Source: Gaiellasilicea sp963829845
GTDB lineage: Bacteria > Actinomycetota > Thermoleophilia > Gaiellales > Gaiellaceae
Length of the DNA: 64,000 bases
Assembly (NCBI GenBank): GCA_963829845.1
Contig: CAWHKD010000021.1
Location: 62,001 to 126,000, forward strand
Direction: 5' to 3'
In this document: in pieces, positions 28,080-35,963 of the stretch
How positions within the stretch are numbered: position 1 is the first letter of the stretch
Layout of the letters: every line of letters starts with the position of its first letter
Notes under the pieces: generated by a model
Told to the model about the DNA's origin: nothing
What the model saw: only the letters and a program-made list of their open reading frames with translations
The model's database searches: none
Program-made: the position numbers and the translations under genes

Positions 28080-29299
28080 CTACTTCGTGGTGTGGGCGCC
28101 TACGGTCTCATGCGGCCCGTCCCGATCGGTCGGCGCGGTCGTGGACACCACGTAGTGACCATGGACGTGGTGGCGGTGGTGGTGGACGGGCTGGTGGTGG
28201 TGGACAGGCTGGTGGTGGTGGACAGGCTGGTGGTGGTGGACAGGCTGGTGGTGGTGGACAGGCTGGTGGTGGTGGACAGGCTGGTGGTGGTGGACAGGCT
28301 GGTGGTGGTGGACAGGCTGGTGGTGGTGGACAGGCGGGTGGTGGTGGACAGGCTGGTGGTGGTGGACAGGCTGGTGGTGGTGGACAGGCTGGTGGATGCA
28401 GTGCCCGTGTGGGTCGAGGATCAGGTGCGCAGGGACGCTGTCCTGGACTCCGTCGAGGTTGGGACAGACGTCGTGGTGGATCGGCTCAGGGCTGGGCTCA
28501 GGCCCAGGCTCGGGGCTGGGCTCGTGGATGCAATGCCCGTGTGGGTCGAGGATCAGGTGCGCAGGGACGCTGTCCTGGACTCCGTCGAGGTTGGGACAGA
28601 CGTCGTGGTGGATCGGCTCAGGGCTGGGCTCGGGCCCAGGCTCGGGGCTGGGCTCGTGGATGCAGTGCCCGTGTGGGTCGAGGATCAGGTGCGCAGGGAC
28701 GCTGTCCTGGACTCCGTCGAGGTTGGGACAGACGTCGTGGTGGATCGGCTCAGGGCTGGACTCAGGCCCAGGCTCGGGGTGGGCTCAGCTCGGGGCTCGT
28801 GGATGCAATGCCCGTGTGGGTCGAGGATCAGGTGCGCAGGGACGCTGTCCTGGACTCCGTCGAGGTTGGGACAGACGTCGTGGTGGATCGGCTCAGGGCT
28901 GGGCTCAGGCCCAGGCTCGGGGCTGGGCTCGTGGATGCAATGCCCGTGTGGGTCGAGGATCAGGTGCGCAGGGACGCTGTCCTGGACTCCGTCGAGGTTG
29001 GGACAGACGTCGTGGTGGATCGGCTCAGGGCTGGGCTCAGGCCCAGGCTCGGGGCTGGGCTCGTGGATGCAATGCCCGTGTGGGTCGAGGATCAGGTGCG
29101 CAGGGACGCTGTCCTGGACTCCGTCGAGGTTGGGACAGACGTCGACGGGCGGCATGCCCGTCGCAGCGTTGTCGACCACGACGTCGGACCCGCCTCCGGC
29201 GATCTGCGAGTGGCTGGCTCCTTGCTCCGCCAGCGCCGGAGCCGAAAGGAGAGTCGCGGCAAGTGCAGCGATGAGCGTGGACAAAGGAAGACGTCTCAT
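28080..29299 (-). CDS. Secreted Cys/His-rich tandem-repeat protein
   Basis: Begins at ATG 29299 with AAAGGAG 9 bases upstream and a signal peptide (MRRLPLSTLIAALAATLLSA ending ALAEQ). The mature part has six repeats of about 44 residues: VCPNLDGVQDSVPAHLILD, then PHGHCIHEP and an acidic Pro/Glu linker; then eleven PVHHHQ hexapeptides and a His-rich tail ending at TAG 28080-28082. The frame changes after repeat three because one C is missing between 28779 and 28780 within a 12-base expansion; restoring it gives 406 residues with all repeats in one frame. Each repeat has two Cys and three His (four where the linker ends in IHHD). Surface metal binding is an inference. It follows a secreted sialidase-fold protein gene by 150 bases. 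Confidence 0.78.
28191..28388. repeat. Eleven 18-bp tandem repeats encoding PVHHHQ
   Basis: Unit CTGGTGGTGGTGGACAGG (plus strand) is repeated exactly 11 times with one substitution in unit 9 (CTGG to CGGG). It encodes the His-rich C-terminus of the minus-strand protein. The near identity points to recent expansion by slippage. Confidence 0.95.
28392..29145. repeat. Six 132-bp tandem repeats encoding VCPNLDG units
   Basis: The marker GTGGATGCA(A/G)TGCCCG begins at 28392, 28524, 28656, 28799, 28931 and 29063: spacing 132, 132, 143, 132, 132. The extra 11 bases at 28788-28798 disturb the frame. The unit nearest the protein N-terminus is shorter because it lacks the Pro/Glu linker. Units are almost identical. 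Confidence 0.95.
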
Positions 29300-29413
29300 G
29301 GTCCTCAACTCCTTTGCCGCAGCTCTCACTCCGCCGTTTGACGAAGAGCCTATGGACGCACATCTTACTCTTCCCGAGAGACGCCTTCTCATTTGAGCGG
29401 CGCAGCGGGTTTT

Positions 29414-29443
29414 GGTGGCGGGGCGACTGGGCGCCCCGCCACC
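29414..29443. terminator. Strong 12-bp hairpin after the sialidase-like gene
   Basis: GGTGGCGGGGCG and CGCCCCGCCACC form a perfect 12-bp stem with a 6-base loop, 6 bases after the stop of the minus-strand gene. On the minus strand it is followed by AAAACC, not by T residues, so it is a stable stem lacking the usual U tract. Confidence 0.45.
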
Positions 29444-29449
29444 ATGGAG

Positions 29450-30994
29450 CTACGGCCCGATGCGCCGGAAGAAGGCGCTCGACGGATCGCTGCCATGCGG
29501 CTGCGAGAAGAGCGCCAGGAAGTCGCCGGTCGCCGCGAGGCCTTCGTAGTCGCCCGTGAAGAAGCCGCCCGCGAAGGGCGCGTCGAGCATGTCGAAGGGC
29601 TCGTTGGTGAGCCTGTCCTCGTTCCCCCAGCTGAGGGGGCTCGTGCAGGCGGTCGCCGTCGTCGGGTGGCAGTGGACGGCGAAGTAGTCGGTGAGCAGGG
29701 TGCTCGGATCTGCCGTGTTGTTGCGGAAGTCGTAGTAGGTGACGCCGATCGTGCCGTCGTTGGCAACCTCGACCGACGGCGTGAACGCCTGCTGGTTCCC
29801 TGACGGGATTCCGGTCGGCGTCTGGTTGACCTTGATCGGAGTCGACCACGTGACCCCACCGTCGAGAGACTGCGAGAACGCGATGCTGTCGTTCTGGCCA
29901 CCGCTGAAGCGCGCGTCCTGCCAGACGGCGTACAACCGCCCGTTCGCCCGGTCGACACCGATGTCCGGGATGATCTCGCCCGTACGGACGGGAGCACCGG
30001 TCTCGGGATCGCTGATCGAGATCGTGCCGAGCTGGTCGATGAGGAACGGGCCGGACCAGCTCACTCCTTTGTCCGTCGAGCGAAGCACGCGCACCGTCGC
30101 CCCGCGGAGCTTGTCCGTGTTCTCGTTGTTGAACTCGGTGAGAATGTCCACGAGCGTGCCGTTCGGCTGCACGACGATCTGGTTGCCGATCGTCTGGTCG
30201 TTCTGCCCTGGGTCATAGATCTGGCGCGCCGGCTCCCACGACAGGCCGCCGTTCGTGCTCCGGGCGAACCAGGTCGGGCCCCTGAAAGCGCTCGAGCGGA
30301 ACGACGCGACGACGCTCGGCCGATTCCCCGGCGGGAAGACGAGTCGATCCCAGACCGCGTAAACGAGACCCGCGTTCGTCGGGTCTGCCGTGATCGTCTG
30401 CTTGTCATTGAACACGCTTGGCGCCGTGTCCCTGATCACGACGACCGGGTCACTCCAGGTGAGCCCGCCGTTCGTCGACCTGCTGGCCAGCAGAGCGTGG
30501 TCGAAGTCCTCCGCGGTGAACGGCGGACTCACGTCGTTGAAGGACAGGCTCAGCTGGTAGAGGTTGCCGTTGGGGCCGAAGCTGACCCACGGATCTGTGG
30601 CGCGCTGGTAGTTGCCGCCGTTCGCCGCGGCGCCGCCCGAGCAGACGGTCACCTTCGGTATCGGCACGAGCGTGAAGCTGGCTCCTCCGTTCAGGCTCAC
30701 GCCGGCCACGAGCCCGCGCGCGCCGCCGTTCGACCAGCGGTCCTGCTGGAAGATGCCGACCACGTTGCTCGTGTTGGTCCGGTTGACGTCGATCCAGGGC
30801 TCGACCTCGCTGTTCAAGTAGACGGTGCCGGACTGCGAGCCGATCGCGTCGGCGGTGCAGCTCAGGAACGGGCTCGTTCCCGAGACCTGGACGAGCGGGC
30901 CGGGCGTCAGGTCGCTCGCACCCGCGATGCCCACGACCATCGTGAAAAGAAGCGCGAGCGCCGTCAGGGCCGCGCCAAGTCGTCTCCCATGCAT
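29450..30994 (-). CDS. Secreted sialidase-fold (BNR/Asp-box repeat) protein
   Basis: 514 residues from ATG 30994 behind GGAGGAGGG. Signal peptide to about residue 26 (LTALALLFTMVVGIAGA-S). The body is a beta-propeller with four Asp-box motifs, STNGGLTW, STNGGLSW, STDKGVSW and SLDGGVTW, spread over the chain. Such propellers occur in sialidases and in non-enzymatic surface proteins. No clear Arg triad or FRIP motif can be assigned, so enzymatic activity is uncertain. Downstream lies the Cys/His repeat protein, also secreted. Confidence 0.85.
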   Translation of the reverse strand: MHGRRLGAALTALALLFTMVVGIAGASDLTPGPLVQVSGTSPFLSCTADAIGSQSGTVYLNSEVEPWIDVNRTNTSNVVGIFQQDRWSNGGARGLVAGVSLNGGASFTLVPIPKVTVCSGGAAANGGNYQRATDPWVSFGPNGNLYQLSLSFNDVSPPFTAEDFDHALLASRSTNGGLTWSDPVVVIRDTAPSVFNDKQTITADPTNAGLVYAVWDRLVFPPGNRPSVVASFRSSAFRGPTWFARSTNGGLSWEPARQIYDPGQNDQTIGNQIVVQPNGTLVDILTEFNNENTDKLRGATVRVLRSTDKGVSWSGPFLIDQLGTISISDPETGAPVRTGEIIPDIGVDRANGRLYAVWQDARFSGGQNDSIAFSQSLDGGVTWSTPIKVNQTPTGIPSGNQQAFTPSVEVANDGTIGVTYYDFRNNTADPSTLLTDYFAVHCHPTTATACTSPLSWGNEDRLTNEPFDMLDAPFAGGFFTGDYEGLAATGDFLALFSQPHGSDPSSAFFRRIGP

Positions 30995-31121
30995 ACCCTC
31001 CTCCTTCGGGTCGCTTGAGACGTTCGGCAGGGAGGCTAGCAACCCGGTATTCCGCGCGCGCCATTCGAGAGCCTGCGCTGCGTGGACGCCCCGTAGAGGC
31101 TACGGAAGGTGGCTCAAACGG

Positions 31122-31421
31122 CTACCCGAAGCCGAGGATGAACTTGGCGTCGTCGGACATCTTGTCCGGCGTCCACGGCGGATCGAATGTCAACTCGACC
31201 TCGACATCCTCGACGCCGTCGACCGCTGCGGTCGCGTTGTGGATGTCTTCCTGGATCATCGGCCCGGCCGGACAGCCCATCGACGTGAGCGTGTGGATCA
31301 CCTTCACGTTCGGCCCGTCGATCTCGACGTCGTAGAAGAGACCGAGCTCGACGATATCCATCCCGAGCTCCGGGTCCTCGACGTTGTGGAGGGCGTTGAC
31401 GATCTCTTCGCGGTCGACCAC
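31122..31421 (-). CDS. MIP18/DUF59-family iron-sulfur assembly-type protein
   Basis: 99 residues from a GTG placed 6 bases after TAGCCT (leaderless pattern). The DUF59 signature is plain: NALHNVEDPELGMDIVELGL and TLTSMGCPAGPMIQEDI, with the conserved Cys, and DPPWTPDKMSDDAK near the end. The family includes SufT and PaaD and is thought to help mature [4Fe-4S] proteins. It ends one operon-length upstream of nothing; the glpX stop lies 10 bases before its start but belongs to the upstream operon in the same direction. Confidence 0.93.
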   Translation of the reverse strand: MVDREEIVNALHNVEDPELGMDIVELGLFYDVEIDGPNVKVIHTLTSMGCPAGPMIQEDIHNATAAVDGVEDVEVELTFDPPWTPDKMSDDAKFILGFG

Positions 31422-31430
31422 GAGAACAGG

Positions 31431-32405
31431 CTACCCGAGCAGGCGCACCTCCTCCTTCCGGTCGCGAGCGAAGAAGTGGATGCTCTCGGCGAAGCGGACC
31501 CAGTTGCAGCGCATGCACATCACGAGCGAGTGCGTCCGGGCGCTGTCGGTGAGGAAGCGGACGCCGCGGAGGAGATCACCGTTCGAGACGCCCGTGGCGA
31601 CGACGATCACGTCCCCGGGGGCGAGGTCCTCGGACGTGAAGACGCGGTTGACATCGTCGATCCCGTACTCGGTCGCGGCCTCGATCTCGGCGCGCGTCGT
31701 CGGCCACAGCTGGGCCTGGAGCTGACCGCCGAGACAGCGCAGCGCGGCGGCCGAGAGGACCGCCTGGCGCGTTCCTCCGATCCCAACCGCGAGATGGTCG
31801 TTGGTGCCGCGGATCGCGGCCGAGATCGACGCCGTCACGTCCCCGTCCTGGATCAGCTTGATCCGGGCGCCGGCGCCGCGGATCTCCTCGATCAGGTCGT
31901 GATGACGCGGCCGATCGAGCACGAGCGCGGTGATGTCGTTCGCGTTGCGGCCGAACGCCTGCGCGACCGCCGCGACGTTGTCCGCCACCGGCTTGGTCAG
32001 ATCGATCTGGTCGCGCGCACGCGGCCCGACGGCCATCCGGCGCATGTACATGTCCGGCAGCCGCAGCAGCGAGCCGGGTGGACCGACCGCGAGCATCGAC
32101 ATCGCGCCGGTCCCGCCCCTGGCGACGACGCCGCGGCCCTCGAGCGGATCGACGGCGAGGTCGAACGACTCACCGCCGGCGCCCACGGCGGAGTCCATCG
32201 TCAGCACGTCGCCGTCCTCGGGCCCGATCACGATCGTGCCGCTGATCGGCAACTCGGTCAGCCCCGCGAGCATCGACACTTCCGCCGCCTCCTCGGCCGC
32301 GTCCTGATCGTCGCGTCCGAGCCAGCGCGCCCCCGCCAGGGCGGCCCATTCGGTCGCGCGCGCGAAGAGGGCGCAGGGACACATGCCGGGCGGGACGTCG
32401 CTCAT
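31431..32405 (-). CDS. glpX: Class II fructose-1,6-bisphosphatase (GlpX)
   Basis: 324 residues. Typical motifs: metal-binding GPEDGDVLTMDSAVG in place of the usual GE-GERD, FDLAVDPLEGRGVVARG (the D-P-(I/L)-(D/E)-GT-like core) and GIGGTRQAVLSAAALRCLGG. It hydrolyses fructose 1,6-bisphosphate in gluconeogenesis. It is the last gene of an operon with 2-phosphoglycerate kinase, cDPG synthetase and a metallophosphoesterase; 7 bases separate it from the kinase gene. Context suggests that glycolytic intermediates are steered in the same operon. Confidence 0.92.
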   Translation of the reverse strand: MSDVPPGMCPCALFARATEWAALAGARWLGRDDQDAAEEAAEVSMLAGLTELPISGTIVIGPEDGDVLTMDSAVGAGGESFDLAVDPLEGRGVVARGGTGAMSMLAVGPPGSLLRLPDMYMRRMAVGPRARDQIDLTKPVADNVAAVAQAFGRNANDITALVLDRPRHHDLIEEIRGAGARIKLIQDGDVTASISAAIRGTNDHLAVGIGGTRQAVLSAAALRCLGGQLQAQLWPTTRAEIEAATEYGIDDVNRVFTSEDLAPGDVIVVATGVSNGDLLRGVRFLTDSARTHSLVMCMRCNWVRFAESIHFFARDRKEEVRLLG

Positions 32406-32412
32406 GGCGCGA

Positions 32413-33333
32413 TCATCGCGGAACCCGGCGTGCGGCGCGCTCCGCCCGCTCGAGCACGAGGTTCATCACGGCGCTGATCGCCTCCCGCTGCGACTCGTTC
32501 TCGATCACGGGCACGTCGTTTCGGTACGCACGCTCGAGCACGTACTCCTGGATCATCCGGATCTCGGGCATCCCGGCGATGTAGCGGTCGACAGGTCGCA
32601 CGCCCTCGGACGTGGCGTCGCGGATCCAGAAGTGCGTCTTGTGGATCTCCTCGTCGTGAATCGCGAGCACGCACTGGACGACGAGCGCGCCCCTCAGCTC
32701 GGTAGTGATCATCCCGGGCACGAGGTGCACGCCCTCGAGCACCATCGACCAGCCCTCGTCGAGCGCGCGCTGGAGCGCGGCCTCGACGCCAGTGAGCACG
32801 TTCCGAGTCTGGTCGAGGAAGCCGAGCAGCGCGGCGTCGCCTGACTCCTCCTCTTCCGCCTTCGTCAGGCCGAGACCCGCCTCGAAGCTCGAGTAGTGGA
32901 TCGAGGGCATGAACTCCTTCGCGAAGAAGGCACGCATCGTCTGGCGGACGAAGTCGGTCGACGTGACACGGGTGATCCCGAGCCGATAGGCAACCTCGGT
33001 GGCGACGGTCGACTTGCCAGTCCCCGTGCCGCCGCCGACGAGCAGGATCACGGGCAGATCGAGCTCCTGAAGGTCGCGGTAGCGGCGGAGTTGCCGGATC
33101 GCGCGCGGGCCGCGTTCCGCGCCGAGGTATTCGCTCGCGAGGTCCTGCAGCCGGTCGAGATCGACCGACACGTCGTCGCGCTGCGCGAGGTCGGACTCGG
33201 TTCGCCTCGCAAGCTCGTAGGCTTCGTCCTCCCGCAGGCCGATCGCCGTCAGCGCTCGCGCCATCAGGCCCTTCGAGTACGGCGATTCCGCGCTGCCGAG
33301 AAGGTTGCGCTCGCCCTTCCGCTGCTCGCTCAC
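32413..33333 (-). CDS. 2-phosphoglycerate kinase (ATP-cone + P-loop kinase)
   Basis: 306 residues. The N-terminal 85 residues look like an ATP-cone (SPYSKGLMARALTAIGLRED, then AYELARRTESDLAQ). A P-loop follows, ILLVGGGTGTGKSTVATEVA, with base/acid motif TSTDFVRQTMRAFF and late MVLEGVHLVPG. This layout is that of archaeal 2-phosphoglycerate kinase, which makes 2,3-bisphosphoglycerate. Its start overlaps the end of the cDPG synthetase gene (4 bases), the next enzyme of the same route. This pairing supports the call more than sequence alone. Confidence 0.88.
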   Translation of the reverse strand: MSEQRKGERNLLGSAESPYSKGLMARALTAIGLREDEAYELARRTESDLAQRDDVSVDLDRLQDLASEYLGAERGPRAIRQLRRYRDLQELDLPVILLVGGGTGTGKSTVATEVAYRLGITRVTSTDFVRQTMRAFFAKEFMPSIHYSSFEAGLGLTKAEEEESGDAALLGFLDQTRNVLTGVEAALQRALDEGWSMVLEGVHLVPGMITTELRGALVVQCVLAIHDEEIHKTHFWIRDATSEGVRPVDRYIAGMPEIRMIQEYVLERAYRNDVPVIENESQREAISAVMNLVLERAERAARRVPR

Positions 33334-34580
33334 GCCGACGCCTCGTCCGCGAGCCGAAGCAGCTCGCCGTCCAGATCCTGGCTGTCCGCCGCCTGCACGT
33401 CACTGCCCGAGAGCACGACGTCAACCCCGCGCTCGCTGGCGGCCTCCGCGACGACGTCGATTGCCGCCGCCTTCAGCTCGACGAGGAAGACGTCCGCCTC
33501 GACGTGCGCCAGCTCGTCCCGCAGCGCCTCCCGGTCGGCGAGCGCCCCGGAGACGTGGACGACGTCGGCGCCGTGCTCCTCGGCCAGGTGCGCGGCGAAG
33601 AGAGAGTGTGCCGACTCGGGGGCAGTCGAGAAGAACGCCACTTTCCGTCCGGCGACGTCCGCCTCCGGTCTTGGGCGCAGCGTCGTCGGAATCACCTTCG
33701 GCCCCAGCGCAAGCGCGCGACGATGAAGCTCCTCCCAGCCAGTTCCCGGCTCCGCCATCGTCAGGATCACGAGCTCGGAGATGAGGTGCCTGAACTCGTT
33801 CAAATAGCCGGCGGCCACATCCGGATCGGTGGCGCCGTTGACGACGAGGATCCGGCGGGCGGTCGCGACGGGCGGGATCGCGGCGCCGCTGCCGTCGAAG
33901 AGCACGAGCTCGGGCTCGAGCTCGACCGCGAGCCGCGCTCCCTCGTGCACGTTCGAGGCGGCGACCGCACCTGCGAGACCGCCGCCGCAGCGCCGGCAGC
34001 CGACCGTCTCGACCCCGGCCAGCGCAGCGGTCTCGAGGTAGTCGGAGGCGGCGTGTCGGCCGCTGCGCGAGAGCTCGAGCAGCGCCTCGACGTCCGGCGC
34101 CACCGTGACGACTTCCGGCTCCGGAGGACCACCCCGCCCCATCGCGACGACGACGACGCGCCTGTCGCGGGCGTAGAGCCGGGCCGCATGCGCGGTGATC
34201 GCAGTCTTGCCGACGCGCTTGCCGGTGCCGACGATCCCGATCGAGGGAAGCGGGAACGGCTCGAGCGCGGGCGGGTCGAAGCGAAAGTCGGCGCCGACGT
34301 ACGGGAGACCTGCCGCAAGCACGCGGCTGGCGAGCCGGAACCGCTCCCTCGGCCCGAGCACTGGCTCGTCGGAGAGGTCGACGACGAGCTCCGGGCTGTG
34401 CTCGGCGAGGGCCGCATCCAGATCCGGCACGACGCCGACGCCGTAGTCGGCGTCCCCGCGCAGCTTCTCGGTGCCGCCAACGACGTGCGCCGCGACAAAG
34501 TCGTACGGGAGCTCCTCGAGCGCAGCCTTGACGACCGGCGCGTAGTGCTCGCCGTCGATGAGTGCCAGGGCGCGCATCAC
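33330..34580 (-). CDS. Cyclic 2,3-diphosphoglycerate synthetase
   Basis: 416 residues. Starts with ALALIDGEHYAPVVKAALEE, the family's N-terminal signature, then VVGGTEKLRG, a P-loop GIVGTGKRVGKTAITAHAA, and VVVVAMGRGGPPEPEVV. The known enzyme from Methanothermus converts 2,3-bisphosphoglycerate and ATP to cyclic 2,3-diphosphoglycerate, a thermoprotectant and phosphate/energy store. Length is a little below the roughly 460 of the archaeal enzyme. It overlaps the kinase gene (4 bases) and the metallophosphoesterase gene (4 bases). Presence of both steps in a bacterium is noteworthy. Confidence 0.88.
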   Translation of the reverse strand: MMRALALIDGEHYAPVVKAALEELPYDFVAAHVVGGTEKLRGDADYGVGVVPDLDAALAEHSPELVVDLSDEPVLGPRERFRLASRVLAAGLPYVGADFRFDPPALEPFPLPSIGIVGTGKRVGKTAITAHAARLYARDRRVVVVAMGRGGPPEPEVVTVAPDVEALLELSRSGRHAASDYLETAALAGVETVGCRRCGGGLAGAVAASNVHEGARLAVELEPELVLFDGSGAAIPPVATARRILVVNGATDPDVAAGYLNEFRHLISELVILTMAEPGTGWEELHRRALALGPKVIPTTLRPRPEADVAGRKVAFFSTAPESAHSLFAAHLAEEHGADVVHVSGALADREALRDELAHVEADVFLVELKAAAIDVVAEAASERGVDVVLSGSDVQAADSQDLDGELLRLADEASA

Positions 34581-35389
34581 GAGCGGGTCGTGACCTCGTC
34601 TTCGATTCGCCCGGTGTACTTCTCGTACTCGAACGTCTCGAGCGAGAACTGGATGATCCGCTCCTGCCCGTGAAACGGATGCTTACGCCAGACCGCGACG
34701 TGACTCCCCGAGACCTCGACGACGTTGTAACAGGGCCTCGTGTTGCCGCGCAGGCGCAGCGACGAGACGGTGCCGGTGTTGACGACGAAGAGGTTCTCGA
34801 GCTTCCAGGCGTAGGGAACGTGCTTGTGCCCGGACAGGACGAGGTGGACACCGGCGCGCTGCAGGCACTCGATCGTGTCGCCCGCGTCGTAGATCACGTT
34901 CCGCTCCCGGCCCGTCCCCGGCACCGGCAGCAGATGGTGGTGACAGACGAAGACGCGGAGGGCCGAGTCGCCCTGGGCGAACTGCTCCTCGATCCAGCGG
35001 TAGCGGCCGCGACCAATTTGGCCGTGGTCGAGATCGGGCTCGGTCGAGTCGACCGCCACGACCGTCGCCGAGCCGACGCGCAGCACCGAGTTGCGGTCGC
35101 CGAAGAGGTCCTCGAAGTGGACGTAGCCGACGTTGCGCGAGTCGTGGTTGCCGGGGATCACGACCATCGCCTCGCACTGGACCTTGTCCAGGTAGCGGCG
35201 TGCCTCCTCGTACTCGTGCTTGAAGCCGAACGTCGTCAGGTCGCCCGAGCAGACGACGACGTCCGGCTTCAGGTCGTTGATCTCCGCGATCGCCCGCTCG
35301 AGCAGGCCCGGGACGAAGTACTGGCCGCCGCAGTGGAGGTCGGACAGGTGCGCGATCGTGAACGTCGTCGTCTCGACAGCGTCGGACAT
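34577..35389 (-). CDS. Calcineurin-type metallophosphoesterase
   Basis: 270 residues from ATG 35389, which lies 6 bases after TATGCT (leaderless). The dimetal centre is complete: HLSDLHCGG (D-x-H), CSGDLTTFG (GD), PGNHDSRN (GNHD), VCHHHLLPVPG (second H) and LSGHKHVPYAW (GH-x-H). This motif set is that of cyclic-nucleotide/phosphodiester hydrolases of the CpdA/Icc type. First gene of the cDPG operon, which allows the guess that it opens the cyclic diphosphoglycerate ring; no motif proves that. Confidence 0.9.
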   Translation of the reverse strand: MSDAVETTTFTIAHLSDLHCGGQYFVPGLLERAIAEINDLKPDVVVCSGDLTTFGFKHEYEEARRYLDKVQCEAMVVIPGNHDSRNVGYVHFEDLFGDRNSVLRVGSATVVAVDSTEPDLDHGQIGRGRYRWIEEQFAQGDSALRVFVCHHHLLPVPGTGRERNVIYDAGDTIECLQRAGVHLVLSGHKHVPYAWKLENLFVVNTGTVSSLRLRGNTRPCYNVVEVSGSHVAVWRKHPFHGQERIIQFSLETFEYEKYTGRIEDEVTTRS

Positions 35390-35420
35390 TCGCAAAGCAT
35401 AGGAGTGAATGGTTTTGGGA

Positions 35421-35477
35421 GGCGTGCCGACCCTTTAGGGGTCTTGGCGGGTGGGATCCGCCCAGTGCGGATTCCAC
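35421..35477. repeat. Two-hairpin dispersed element, copy C
   Basis: GACCC-TTTAG-GGGTC (35429-35443) followed by GTGGGATCCGC-CCAGT-GCGGATTCCAC (35451-35477, one G-T pair). The same order of stems and much of the sequence recurs at 48632-48683 and 48795-48854. It lies in the gap upstream of the metallophosphoesterase and of the 35533 gene. Confidence 0.65.
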
Positions 35478-35532
35478 CCTCGCGCAGATAGGTCAGCATA
35501 GGTCGTCCGAGCCTCCAGCTACCTTGAGGTTC

Positions 35533-35901
35533 GTGCCAGCGCAGCAGCCCGCGTTTCGCGCCTTCGCCGGTTCGGACCCGCCCAGATTCGTCAACGAGGT
35601 CGAGCTGGAGTGCGCGAAGATGCTCGACTACTACGGCGTCCCGTGGGAGTACGAGCCGACCACGTTCGTGCTCGAGCGCGATCCCGACGGCCGCGTCACC
35701 AGCGCCTTCACGCCCGACTTCTACCTCCCTGAGCAGAATCTTTACGTCGAGGTGACGGTGATGCGGCAGTCGCTTGTCACGCGCAAGAACCGGAAGCTGC
35801 GGGAGCTCAAGCGGCAGTACCCGGAGGTCAAGATCAAGCTCTTCTACCGGCGCGACATCGAGCGCCTGGCCCAGAGATTACGGCTGAAGCTCGCCTCCTA
35901 G
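35533..35901 (+). CDS. PD-(D/E)XK-like nuclease-fold protein
   Basis: 122 residues from GTG 35533, 7 bases after TACCTT (leaderless). The centre shows the nuclease-like arrangement: E in FVNEVELECAKMLDYYGV, then TPDFYLPEQNLYVEVTVMRQ (D ... E-x-T with following K in TRKNRKLRELKRQYP). This D...(D/E)xK-type pattern resembles endonuclease VII/PD-(D/E)XK or transcription-coupled small nucleases. No neighbours explain it. Activity is inferred from motif order only. Confidence 0.65.
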   Translation: MPAQQPAFRAFAGSDPPRFVNEVELECAKMLDYYGVPWEYEPTTFVLERDPDGRVTSAFTPDFYLPEQNLYVEVTVMRQSLVTRKNRKLRELKRQYPEVKIKLFYRRDIERLAQRLRLKLAS

Positions 35902-35963
35902 CCGGCCGCCTCGCTGCCGAGGGCCACCCCATCGGGGAGGTCTACCTCTCGCGCTTCGAGATC

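Noticed and set aside
28191..28388. CRISPR-like regular array
   Set aside because: Units are directly abutting 18-mers without spacers, and they encode a His-rich peptide.
28092..29396. Long plus-strand frames with LVVVDR and related repeats
   Set aside because: They arise because the 18- and 132-bp repeats lack stops in several frames; the minus frame has a signal peptide, ribosome binding site and sensible repeats.
29450..30994. Certain sialidase assignment
   Set aside because: Asp boxes are present, but the catalytic Arg triad and FRIP motif were not found; only the fold is claimed.
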